Under the pieces are notes generated by a model that did no database searches, had not been told where the DNA came from, and saw only the letters and a program-made list of their open reading frames with translations. The position numbers and the translations under genes are program-made. This document shows positions 33,782-45,658 of a stretch of 64,000 nt of DNA, in pieces. Origin of the DNA: Clytia hemisphaerica (lineage: Eukaryota; Cnidaria; Hydrozoa; Leptothecata; Clytiidae); NCBI GenBank assembly GCA_902728285.1, contig CACVBU010001376.1, forward strand, positions 62,001 to 126,000, given 5' to 3'. Position 1 is the first letter of the stretch. Every line of letters starts with the position of its first letter.

Positions 33782-34123
33782 TACAAAATCAATTCAGTCA
33801 CAAGCCAAAAATTTCACAATATAACAATATAACTAGCGCTTTTATTAACCTATGTTGGTACATATTTTTACTTTAAAACAGGCTTCAGCCACTTAGTCGC
33901 GCGGCTGAGGTCGAAAAAAGTGGCTAGAAAATGATTTTCGTGATACACCTCTTAGATTCCACTTTTTTCGATGGGAACTCTCGAATTAGCATATGTAGAT
34001 TCCAAAATCAAAAAGTTTCCACGATATTATCGTGCAAGTAACGAGTAAATGGCGATTTTTTGCGTTTCCAGGCAAAATTGCAAGGCCTGGAAATTCATGA
34101 TTTTTTGGGGGTCTTCAAATTAA

Positions 34124-34406
34124 AAAAAGACCTATATCACATGATAGAGCTCTTCAAACTGAGCAAAAAAGTGTATTACACCAAAGTCCCAACTTGTCTA
34201 GATCAAAAGTTATGGGCCTATTTGTGGTAAAAAACTGATGGAAAACAGGGAATTTCCCCACAATCTGCATTAAAATTTATGCAAAATTAAACACCTTTTT
34301 GACCACAAATAGGCCCATAACTTTTGATCTAGACAAGTTGGGACTTTGGTGTAATACACTTTTTTGCTCAGTTTGAAGAGCTCTATCATGTGATATAGGT
34401 CTTTTT
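34124..34406. repeat. Near-perfect hairpin with about 105-bp arms
   Basis: Arms 34124-34229 and 34302-34406 are exact reverse complements as far as I can read (GACCTATATCACATGATAGA at the outer end, TATGGGCCTATTTGTGG at the inner end), with a loop of about 70 bp. Perfect arms suggest recent insertion, strong conversion between arms, or selection for the fold. Confidence 0.87.
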
Positions 34407-34929
34407 GCTCCGGCCTAGGAGCCTTAAATTCTCTCTCGTCCGACGACGACGACGCTTAAGACATTTTTTGTTTGTTTATCTAATCCGATGATCTATTCCG
34501 ATTTAATAAAAACGGATTAACTGATTCAAATAATACTGTGATTTGATTGGCCGAATGTATTTAAGAAAAAGATGGCTGCCGAAAGTGGACTAGTTGACTG
34601 TGTAGCAAATACTGGCAAATCTCAGTGAAAAATTGATCATTTACATCATTATTCATGATGTTTTGGACATGATTTATGAGAAGTTTGATGCATACTGGCT
34701 CTCTAACAATGTGGAAAGACTTTGGAGAAATTTTGGCCATGAATCGTCAGCTGATCGAGTGCTTAAAAAATCTTGCATATGGCTAACCATAAAATTCTGT
34801 TGGTAACTTGACAATGAAACTTTCAAACACACATCCATTGGAATTTAAAAGAGAATACTAAAATTACTACATCACAGTGAAAATTTGAAAACGATCTGAG
34901 TAGTTTTTGTGGTGTTATGTTTATGGCTG

Positions 34930-35860
34930 AAAATATTATTGTTGACTGGCGACCGTTCCTTTTGATTCTTCAAACCCGACACATATTTTTTACAAACATA
35001 TCACTATGAGAATTCAATAAAGAATACTAAAACACAATTCCTGTGTAAATTTGAACAAGATTGGAGAAATTTTCGCAGTGTTATGGCTGAAACTGATCGT
35101 TTTTGGACTTTGTTGTAATTTCATCGCGGCTGGCGACCGTTCCTTTTGATTTTTCAAACCCGACACAGATTTTTTACAAACATATCGCTATGAGAATTCA
35201 GTAAAATACTAAAACACAATTCTTTTGAAAATTAGAACAAGATTGGAGAAATTTTCGCAGTGTTATGGCTGAAAATGATCGTTTTTGGACTTTGTTGTAA
35301 TTTTATCGCAGCTTGCGACCGTTCCTTTTGATTTTTCAAACCCGACACAGATTTTTTACAAACGTATATCGCTATGAGAATTCAGTAAAGGATACGAAAA
35401 CACCATTCCTTTTTAAATTTGAACAAGATTGGAGAAATTTTCACAGTGTTATGGCTGAAAATGATCGTTTTTGGACTTTGTCGTAATTTCATTGCGGCTG
35501 GCGACCGTTCCTTTTGATTTTTCGAACCCGACACAGATTTTTTACAAACATATTGCTATGAGAATTCAGTAAAGGATACGAAAACACAATTTCATTTTAA
35601 ATTTGAACAAGATTGGAGAAATTGTCGCAGTGTTATGGCTGAAATGATCGTTTTTGGACTTTGTCGTAATTTCATCGCGGCTTGCGACCGTTCCTTTTGA
35701 TTTTTCAAACCCGACACAGATTTTTTACAAACATATCACTATGAGAATTCACTAAAGTATACTAAAACACAATTCCTGTGTAAATTTGAACAAGATCGGA
35801 GAAATTTTCACAGTGTTATAACTGAAAATTATTTTTTGGACTTTGAATTATTTTAGCGTA
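34930..35860. repeat. 184-bp tandem satellite, five copies
   Basis: Units start with GCGACCGTTCCTTTTGATT at about 34949, 35133, 35315, 35500 and 35684. Each has CAAACCCGACACAGATTTTT, AACAAGATTGGAGAAATTTT and CAGTGTTATGGCTGAAA. The last copy decays into single-copy DNA after about 35830. Confidence 0.88.
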
Positions 35861-37045
35861 TATTTTAAATAGTTAAATTTTAGCAATCTGGCGATTTGGT
35901 GTGTTTTAGCGAGATTTATTTTAGCGAAAATAGGGAGAACTCGCTAAAACGCTAAAGTTAGTCTCGCTAAAATTTCTACGAATAAAGTAATTTCATTGGC
36001 TTTCATTTCATTCCTTTTGAAGATTTTTCAAACAGGAAACAGGTTTTTTTCCAAATATACCACTATTTATAACATACACACTATTGTACCACTATTTGGT
36101 TTATCCTACTCTTCCAAGTATTATCCCAACAGAAAAAATAATGTTTAGCTCAAAGCCTCTAATTTAGGCTATTTTTCCAAAATTTTATCCGGACCAATCA
36201 AATCAACGGCGCATACATCATGGCTTCGTTATTGGCAAGTTTAGAAAAAAATTAATTTACAGTATAAGAACTTGGAAATTTCACTTCTAAATGTTCATCT
36301 CCTTTAGCTCCAATTTTGAACTTTTTAGTCGAGGATGAGTGGGCGGGGGTGGGGTTGGTTCTTTAGGCAAGAAAGTGCATGTGTAATCACTTAGAAGAGC
36401 TAAACTTCCAGCTGGTTTATTTATTTGTTAAGATTATTTCTCATACTCGCTCTGCAATAGAATTATTACTTTGCTTTCTGATCTGTTCTGATTATATTAG
36501 TAGTTTGTGGGCAACATTCTAACACAACTAACTCAACAAGCTCATCTTTCGCATCTTTTAATCTCTTAAGCCGGAGCTTCCAGCGCAGCTGGTTTATTTT
36601 AATTTGAAGACCCCCAAAAAATCATGAATTTCCAGGCCTTGCAATTTTGCCTGGAAACGCAAAAAATCGCCAATTACTCGTTACTTGCACGATAATATCG
36701 CGGAAACTTTTTGATTTTGTAATCTACACATACTAATTCGCGAGTTTCCGTTGTTTTTTTTGGAATCTAAAAGATGTATCACGAAATGAAACGTTTTTCG
36801 ACCTCAGCCGCGCGACTAACTTGTATATGATTAAATTGACCAAAATCTCCAAACCACTTTTTTTCATTTGATCTCATCCTACATTCCCATCCCCATTTTT
36901 TGGCAAATCTTAGTACCTCCCCCCAAAAAATGTACCCCCCCCCTTTAATATATATGGTGTAAATGTGATGCTTTTTTGGCACCCGACAAAAATACCACAC
37001 AGTTCAGGGGTGGTTGAGGTCGGTGCGTCGGTGCCAAAAAGCTTT

Positions 37046-37368
37046 GGGCCATTCCAGAAAATTTTTGTTACCCCCCGTCGGACGCCGTGCATATTTTAAT
37101 TTATTCTAGCCTTATATAGTTTAGAAATAATTTATCTTTTCCAGTGGTGGTCGGAAATTCCGATAAAATAAAATCCATGTACTTTTGCAAAATGCATCGT
37201 AATCCACTATTTTTAGCCTTTTTTAATTCAATTGCGCTGGAAATTCATACATTTTCTTCTCTCACCTTGAAAATTTTGAATTTTGGTGAAAACTTTTGCC
37301 CTCAGACTGTCAGAAATCCTGTGTCGTCAGCACAACAGACAGACAGACGACAAATTCTGGAATGGCCC
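37046..37368. mobile_element. PIF/Harbinger-like MITE, copy 3 (diverged relative)
   Basis: 323 bp with termini GGGCCATTCCAGAAAATTTT / AATTCTGGAATGGCCC and a TTT duplication on both sides (37043-37045, 37369-37371). The 3-bp duplication and GGGC-TTCCAGAAAA ends link it to the 12306 and 23480 elements, though the interior differs. Confidence 0.75.
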
Positions 37369-37753
37369 TTTATAATATGAATTACGTTGTCTTCAGTAGG
37401 GTTGTATTCAAAACATTTAAATCCATCTACAATTTTGAATGCATGTCCATATTCTTGTAAAAACATCCCCCTATCAGTATCAGAATAAGTATCATTGGCA
37501 AATGGCAATCAATGCAAATAAGAAAAAAGTTTTTTAGTAATTTTTATACCTGTGATTTGTAGAAGCTGAGACTGTTCCCTGTTGAATTACGACTTGCCAG
37601 TTCCATCTTTGAAGTATGATTCGTCTTTTCTTGTGAAATGTACACTGAAAATTATTTGCTAAAAGATGTAAATAAAATATTGTTTCAAAACATCTTATCG
37701 ACTTCGAACTCCAGGAATCTGTGACTTCCAGCCTCTTTGATCTCAGAAATCGA

Positions 37754-40700
37754 GGCCCGGAATTCCCGAGTTATTTTTTCCGAGTTAAAAAAACCGAGTT
37801 AAAAAAAAACCGAGTTATCCCGAGTTATGACGTCATTTTTGGAATTTAGTGACGTCATTTTTCATTTTTTAACTCGGGAATTTTTGCTTCCTTTAACTTT
37901 CCGAGTTATTTTTCATTTTTTAACTCGGGAATTTTTGCTTCCTTTAACTTTCCGAGTTATTTTCCATTTTTTAACTCGGGAATTTTTGCTTCCTTTAACA
38001 TTCCGAGTTATTTTCCATTTTTTAACTCGGGAATTTTTGCTTCCTTTAACTTTCCGAGTTATTTTTCATTTTTTAACTCGGGAATTTTTGCTTCCTTTAG
38101 CTTTCCGAGTTATTTTTCATCTCTCTTTAAATTTCTTTTCAATCGACATGGCAAACTTTAAGTCAAGATTATGAAATGAACACAACACGTTTTCTCTTCT
38201 TATTTTTGCATCGTACGTTTTTCAGTTTCGAACAAGTGTCCAGTATCTTTCACTTCACATTGCACAGAATGGGGTTTGACGTTCGAATTGTTTTTATAAA
38301 AAGACGGGGGCAAACATTCGAATAACAATATACCCTCAGGTCAACATTTAAAGACTTTCCACCACAGATATCTAAGCCCGAAGGGCTAGATTTGCAGCTT
38401 TAAGCTTTCTCCAGCAAAAAAAAGTGAAGCTAAAATTTGACTTTTTAAATTTTGTGCCGATGGATAGGATCTAGCATTTTGATTGTTTTCGGAGCGCGAT
38501 ATCAAAAAAATTAGGCGGCAAACGCTATTTCACATCTCTCAAACCGGTGAAATTGCATATTTTAGTCACGTGACTCTGGTAGGAAATCCTTCCAAAGATG
38601 AGATTCACTTTTTGAACAAAGCTGCAAATCTAGCCCTTCGGGCTTTACAGATATCTGTGCTTTCCACTTTGAAAAAGTAGCGTATTTGACCCCCGGAACG
38701 TTTTTTAACCGCAAGTCTAATTAGAGCCTTATGACACAAAAAGATTCGATTCATAATTCGAATGTTTTGCAAAGGTCACACGCGCGCTGGAAACTTTCGA
38801 ATGTTTTTCTGTAAGTTGATTTGGTGAGTGTGTGCACTCTGGACAGTTTTATTTATTTATTTTTTAACATCTACGAATAGTCTGTGAAATAATTGATTCA
38901 ATAATCGTTGTTGGTGATTCATTCAAAATTTTTTACAGCGAAGGGGGAAGGACTCAGTGAATTTTTCTGAGAATCTTGTCATGTCACTTACAGTATTCTT
39001 TAATGAAATAGGGAGGAAATATAAATTTTGAAATAGCTTTATCTCATCACTTACCTGCTGTATTTTTTGAGATTTACACAGTATTTATGCTGTAATATTT
39101 TTGAAAGGCTTACACTTTGTTTATCTAGCAGGTTTTTTTAACTTCAGTTCTTGCTTTTCAATTATTCACTTGTTTGTTGATTTTTCATTTTATTAAGCAG
39201 GTTAAGGTTTTTCTAGTTGGTAATGGATGGTTATGTCTTTGATTTAGGTTGGTATGGGATCAATAGATTAAAGCTGGTGTTTTTTTATGAAGAAAAATAA
39301 CTCGGAAAGCTAAAGGAAGCAAAAATTCCCGAGTTGAAAATTCAAAAATAACTCGGAAAGCTAAAGGAAGAAAAAATTCCCGAGTTAAAAAATGAAAAAT
39401 AACTCGGAAAGTTAAAGGAAGAAAAAATTCCCGAGTTAAAAAATGAAAAATAACTCGGAAAGTTAAAGGAAGTAAAAATTCCCGAGTTAAAAAATGGAAA
39501 ATAACTCGGAATGTTAAAAGAAGCAAAAATTCCCGAGTTAAAAAATGGAAAATAACTCGGAAAGTTAAAGGAAGCAAAAATTCCCGAGTTAAAAAATGAA
39601 AAATGACGTCACTTTCTTTTCAATCGACATGGCAAACTTTAAGTCAAGATTATGAAATGAACACAACACGTTTTCTCTTCTTATTTTTGCATCGTACGTT
39701 TTTCAGTTTCGAACAAGTGTCCAGTATCTTTCACTTCACATTGCACAGAATGGGGTTTGACGTTCGAATTGTTTTTATAAAAAGACGGGGGCAAACATTC
39801 GAATAACAATATACCCTCAGGTCAACATTTAAAGACTTTCCACCACAGATATCTAAGCCCGAAGGGCTAGATTTGCAGCTTTAAGCTTTCTCCAGCAAAA
39901 AAAAGTGAAGCTAAAATTTGACTTTTTAAATTTTGTGCCGATGGATAGGATCTAGCATTTTGATTGTTTTCGGAGCGCGATATCAAAAAAATTAGGCGGC
40001 AAACGCTATTTCACATCTCTCAAACCGGTGTGAAATTGCATATTTAGTCACGTGACTCTGGTAGGAAATCCTTCCAAAGATGAGATTCACTTTTTGAACA
40101 AAGCTGCAAATCTAGCCCTTCGGGCTTTACAGATATCTGTGCTTTCCACTTTGAAAAAGTAGCGTATTTGACCCCCGGAACGTTTTTTAACCGCAAGTCT
40201 AATTAGAGCCTTATGACACAAAAAGATTCGATTCATAATTCGAATGTTTTGCAAAGGTCACACGCGCGCTGGAAACTTTCGAATGTTTTTCTGTAAGTTG
40301 ATTTGGTGAGTGTGTGCACTCTGGACAGTTTTATTTATTTATTTTTTAACATCTACGAATAGTCTGTGAAATAATTGATTCAATAATCGTTGTTGGTGAT
40401 TCATTCAAAATTTTTACAGCGAAGGGGGAAGGACTCAGTGAATTTTTCTGAGAATCTTGTCATGTCACTTACAGTATTCTTTAATGAAATAGGGAGGAAA
40501 TATAAATTTTGAAATAGCTTTATCTCATCACTTACCTGCTGTATTTTTTGAGATTTACACAGTATTTATGCTGTAATATTTTTGAAAGGCTTACACTTTG
40601 TTTATCTAGCAGGTTTTAACTTCAGTTCTTGCTTTTCAATTATTCACTTGTTTGTTGATTTTTCATTTTATTAAGCAGGTTAAGGTTTTTCTAGTTGGTA

Positions 40701-41184
40701 ATGGATGGTTATGTCTTTGATTTAGGTTGGTATGGGATCAATAGATTAAAGCTGGTGTTTTTTTTGAAGAAAAATAACTCGGAAAGCTAAAGGAAGCAAA
40801 AATTCCCGAGTTGAAAATTCAAAAATAACTCGGAAAGCTAAAGGAAGAAAAAATTCCCGAGTTAAAAAATGAAAAATAACTCGGAAAGTTAAAGGAAGAA
40901 AAAATTCCCGAGTTAAAAAATGAAAAATAACTCGGAAAGTTAAAGGAAGTAAAAATTCCCGAGTTAAAAAATGGAAAATAACTCGGAATGTTAAAAGAAG
41001 CAAAAATTCCCGAGTTAAAAAATGGAAAATAACTCGGAAAGTTAAAGGAAGCAAAAATTCCCGAGTTAAAAAATGAAAAATGACGTCACTAAATTCCAAA
41101 AATGACGTCATAACTCGGGATAACTCGGTTTTTTTTTAACTCGGTTTTTTTAACTCGGAAAAAATAACTCGGGAATTCCGGGCC
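37754..41184. mobile_element. 3.4-kb foldback element with inverted tandem arrays and 13-bp TSD
   Basis: Termini GGCCCGGAATTCCCGAGTTA (left) and its complement (right) are followed by (A)CTCGG-rich and TGACGTCA-containing inverted repeats. Inverted arrays of a 51-bp unit then follow: five units at about 37855-38120 and six at about 40775-41080. TCTCAGAAATCGA is present immediately outside both ends (37741-37753 and 41185-41197). Between the arrays, a body plus a third array is tandemly duplicated (see separate entry). The arrays are open in one frame (FHFLTREFLLPLTFRVI per unit) only because 51 is a multiple of 3; I do not regard this as a protein. No transposase visible, so non-autonomous. 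Confidence 0.9.
38132..41091. repeat. Tandem duplication of 1.48-kb body-plus-array unit
   Basis: Bases 38132-39612 and 39613-41091 are nearly identical (offset 1481), differing by a few 1-7 base indels such as GCAGGTTTTTTTAAC against GCAGGTTTTAAC. Each unit is a body of about 1160 bp followed by six 51-bp units. The body has its own inner palindrome (AAGCCCGAAGGGCTAGATTT at 38372 against AAATCTAGCCCTTCGGGCTT near 38640). Confidence 0.92.
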
Positions 41185-41198
41185 TCTCAGAAATCGAG

Positions 41199-43513
41199 GG
41201 GGATCGGAAAAGTCACTTTCGTTTTCAAGACCGTCTGGTGTTGTTTACAAACATGATAATTTACCGAATCGTGATATTTTGTTTTAAGGGCGTTTGTGAA
41301 GGAGGGAGGGTGTAGTGAAAATGGGCGAGACGCCCATCATCTTGGATTTTTAACCCTTATCGGTAGAAATTTCGTCGGTAAAAAGTGACGAAAAAATCGC
41401 TTAGTGACGAAAGTTTTTACCGACGAATATTTTCCCCGGCCTTAATGCGCTTACCAAAACCAGCAAGTGACGAAAGTTTTTGCCGACGAATATTTTTTGC
41501 CGACGAAATTTTCCACCGACGAAATTTCTACCGATAAGGTATGCGCAAGTCATTTTTCTAGCGGAATCACCATAAAAAAGCCGGGATTTGACCTCTCTCT
41601 ATTACTAAAAATAGAAACACAGAGGTCAAAAACCGGCTTTTTTAGATGCTTCCGTTAAAAAGTATGATGTCATCTTGACTTACGCATATCAAGAATACGG
41701 GCACTGCTCTTGTTTTGAATACGCCATTTCGGAGTGAAATTTTTCGGATAAATCGCATGCGCACTGAGGTTTTAATAAAACAATAGAGAGTTTCGAAACC
41801 TAAACCAATCAGCTGTGTTTTAAGCATTCTTTTATTGGAAATCTCTATTGATAAACATTTTTTGTGAAAGTTGTCTATTATTGCCCCCGCAACGAGCGTA
41901 GCGAGTGAGGAGGCCTTCATAGCTTCACGCAAGGATATTGGACAGGAATCTCGAATCTTTGCGCGCGCGTTTGTTCGTATTGTATGTTCCGGCCAATTAA
42001 GTGTTCCGCAAAAATATGGCGGTAAATTATACAGCGGTAAATGTTATACACATTTTCATATTACGTTATATGCTATTACCATTATTATATATTGCATTTC
42101 ATTAGTTTTGATTTAGGATTGAAAAGCTGAAGCGAGTGTTATAAATGCAAATTATAGAAAAAGTATATAATTACACCATAACAAGGATTACAATATTACT
42201 TTTGCAAATCAAAACAAACAAAATGGCAGACTGGTTATGATGATGAGCTGATTCGATTCATTGAATGGAAAAAGTGTTTTGTATGTCTAATTTTGTTTCT
42301 TGTCTTTAAAACTGAACTAGCCGTATTGTATAAGGGTTGCGAAGCGATCCAGACTCTACCTCAATTCGCAAGTTGCTAGCAAAAATAAGAGCCACTCTGA
42401 TAAAACCCTAAAAGAGACAGGGTCTTAAGCCTTATAATACCCCAAACACACCATAACAAACCACAGCAGCACAACACCCGCCGCCCCGCGAAACGCTCTT
42501 TCTTTCCTTCTCTTAGTTCTTCTAATGTAAATGGTGCCTTAAAAAATGGAACGATATTCGTCGAACGTTCGAACATTTTTTTGTTCTAATCGTCTGTTGA
42601 AATCATCAAAAGTAAACAAAAGCAAAAAAAATCTACAAAAGATGGCTTGTTGTTGGTTCTTGGCCAGTTTTGATTTGTTTTCTTGACAAATTCGACAAAT
42701 TTGATTACCTCCATACCTCTTTATCATTGAATATCCACTTGGTTTTGCAAGGTAAGTTTAGTTCACTTAAAAGAGCACCCCTCCCGCCCGCGCGACCTGC
42801 AAAAACTTCTCATTTTTATTGACCTTATTTGATACTTAATAGTTACTTTTAAAAAGTCAAGGAATGATGAAGATCCTTTCTGTCACCTTTCAAACTAATT
42901 TTTTTTCCATTTAACAGCAATCTAAACATTTAAAACCGAAGAACCACTGCTTAGATTGCTTATATGCGTGCCGCCCGCGCGGCAATTTGATCAACTTCAG
43001 ATTCTAAGTCCGTGTTTCGGCTTCCGGTAATTTTTTGCTGTTCATTGCTAGGGTACACCATTTTAAAACGGCAATTTTTGCAGTCCTAGCTACCAAACCG
43101 AGAAAATTTTCGTGGCTTCAAGCCAAACCATTCAAGGTCATTTTGACAAAATCATCGGTTTGTAGATGTGATTTATATAGCAAATTTTGGGCCAATTTTC
43201 ACTTGGGATAGAAGTTAAAGGTACGTGCACACAATATAGCAAAACTGCTTCGCTCATAAATTCGCTTCGCAATAAATACTGTAATTTAGTCAGAAGTTCA
43301 TTTCAGCAATGATTTCAATTCTTTTTCGGGAATCTTTAAAGAAATTTGCTCAAGTTTTCAAATGTACATTTTGTTGATATTTTTGTTCAAACTTATCAAA
43401 CTGTAATTTATATTGTCTGTTATTTTATTAATAACTACCTTTATTGTTTATAGAGCTTCTTAAGCTTTAAAGACCATTATATGGTCGTAACTCGGGAATA
43501 TCTTTCTTAACTC
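41199..43513. other. Intergenic DNA with small repeats, no gene seen
   Basis: Contains GACGAAATTT/TGCCGACGAA phrases repeated at 41370-41540, and a motif GAGGCCTTCATAGCTTCACG near 41908 that recurs, diverged and inverted, near 48165. Homopurine G/C tracts near 42480 and 42780. No gene supported. Confidence 0.4.
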
Positions 43514-44212
43514 GGTAAAAAAAGATACCGGCAAAGTACAAAAAAGTAGAATGTAGCATATGAATCCAAAATTGAATGTGAATCGATGTAAACAAACTTT
43601 TTTTTTTGGTCTTCAAAATAGATTTACCTCACTTAGAGTGTTTTCACTGTTTGTTCAGTGTGGTAAATCTATTTGGAAAACCTGAAAAAAGTTTGTATAG
43701 GCGCATACATTCAACTTTTTCAGTTGTGATAGCCTACGTAATAACTTGCGCTCCAGTAGTTTGGTGAAATAGCTCCAATTCTGGCTTTCCAAGTTAGGAG
43801 GGACCTTCCCGAAGGCATTTAACGGTGGTTAGACTAGGCACACAGACAGTCATACAGAAACGGTAAAACAAGATACCGGCAAAGTACAAAAAAGTAGAAT
43901 GTAGCATATGATTCCAAAATTGAATGTGAATCGATGTAAACAAACTTTTTTTTTTGGTCTTCAAAATAGATTTACCTCACTTAGAGTGTTTTCACTGTTT
44001 GTTCAGTGTGGTAAATCTATTTGGAAAACCTGAAAAAAGTTTGTATAGGCGCATACATTCAACTTTTTCAGTTGTGTGATAGCCTACGTAATAACTTGCG
44101 CTCCAGTAGTTTGGTGAAATAGCTCCAATTCTGGCTTTCCAAGTTAGGAGGGACCTTCCCGAAGGCATTTAAACGGTGGTTAGACTAGGCACACAGACAG
44201 TCATACAGAAAC
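43514..44212 (+). repeat. Tandem duplication, 348-bp unit
   Basis: Unit 1 43514-43861, unit 2 43862-44212, almost identical (GATACCGGCAAAGTACAAAA at 43524 and 43872; both end CAGTCATACAGAAAC). Each unit contains an imperfect palindrome around GATTTACCTCACTTAGAG ... GTGGTAAATC. Preceded by TAACTCGG words like those in the 37754 element. Confidence 0.92.
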
Positions 44213-44624
44213 ACCATAAAGTGAAAGTATATAGCTATAAACTCAAAAAGTCTAGCTTCCTGAAGGCACGTCTCTTCATTGTCTGCGCTGCGATCATCTT
44301 AATGGATTCAATCAGCTTTTAGTTTGGAGAAAAGATTGCATCATGAAAAAGTACTATGCACTTTAAAAAAAATTAGGCGCATTTCAACTTTTCTCGACTG
44401 TACGTCTGAATGGACCACAATGGCATATCTTTATTTTTCTTTTGACCAACAACATAAAAGATTTTGCTTGAGAAGTACAATCAAAGCGTAGGCGAGTGGA
44501 GTCCGGGCCTTAGCTAGGATTGGTTTCTATTTCGCCCTATTTAAGATGGCGCAGAACTTTTTGATAAATTTTATCCGCAGTATCCTCTTGACTATTGTTT
44601 ATTAGGCAAAGTAGCAATAGAGAA

Positions 44625-44680
44625 TCAATCAATCAATCAATCAGTAATTAAATCAATCAATAATCAAATCAATTAATTAT
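44625..44680. repeat. (CAAT)n simple repeat
   Basis: AATCAATCAATCAATCAATC followed by imperfect AATC units. Microsatellite. Confidence 0.9.
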
Positions 44681-45658
44681 TCCTGATTATTTTTTATGTT
44701 TCAATCTTTAAAGCATTAAAAGCTTTATATCGTCAACCTGTTCCGACAAGCTCGTTTCTTGAACCCGTCTTACATTTAAAATCTATTCCATGTAAATTGG
44801 AAGTTTGTTTTGCTACCATGTACAAAACCACTCTCAAGGAAGATACTCTCGGGTATCTAATAAACGTACATGTACGTTTATTAATTTTAACAAAAATTTT
44901 CCTCGATTTCAAGTGCCTACTTTTGTTTCTAATGATAAATATCCATCTTTGACTTTTGAGGTTTGTTCTACTCGTCAAAAGAAAGCAAATTACCCAATAT
45001 TTACCCCCTAACCTCATTAAAAAGATCCTTCAATTAGGTTTGCATGCCTCCATTTTCGACCCTGTACGTTTATTCGCTACTGTACGTTTATTAGGTACTC
45101 GAGTAGTCTAATTACTCTGATATGGTTTCCACATGATAGCAAAAATGAATGCCAATTTAAGTGGAATAAACTTTAGCTTGTAAAACATAAGAGGCATTTC
45201 TTTTTAATTAGATTTTTTCATGTCTTCGTCGAAACCTTAATTATAACTAGGCCATCGTTTTTATTTATTTAGATGGAGTGTTATTGTTATTATTTTCAGG
45301 AAAAAAGAAAATCTTTTATTTCTTCGTTTAACCAAACGTGTAGTTACTTACTATTTTTTTGTCCCCATGCATTTCTTATAATCTTGCAATTGACATTGTT
45401 ATGATTATACAATTTATTATAGAATTCTTTAAATATTATATTGCTGCGGTGGCATGTTAGTGTAAGCTATGTACTAGTTTTAAAACTTATTAATAAGCAA
45501 TTCCCGTTGGGGGCTACTAGTGGCCGCCTATAGCAGTGTCTATAAACCAAGAGTAAGGCCTAAAAGCTTGGAGCTGTCTATTGTGTAGACTAAGAAAAAT
45601 CTCACTAACTCGAACTTTTATTGAGAGGGGATGGGGGGAGCGCTATTCGAGTCACAAA

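Larger units (their letters stand above)
33893..36819. mobile_element. 2.9-kb foldback element carrying a satellite and a nested hairpin
   Basis: Terminal inverted repeats of about 230 bp: left 33893-34123, right about 36600-36819. They begin TTAGTCGCGCGGCTGAGG and include GTGCAAGTAACGAGTAA and GCGTTTCCAGGCAAAATTGC. The inside holds a perfect hairpin (34124-34406), unique DNA and five copies of a 184-bp tandem unit. No transposase recognised. Confidence 0.85.

Noticed and set aside
37827-38174. Open frame of 115 codons with a 17-residue repeated motif (and similar frames on the other strand near 39260 and 40746)
   Set aside because: It arises because the 51-bp array unit is a multiple of three with no stop. 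It is part of a transposon arm, and the body shows no gene structure.
33889-41198. CRISPR array or prokaryotic insertion sequences
   Set aside because: The window is clearly animal; the repeats are long inverted or tandem without unique spacers.
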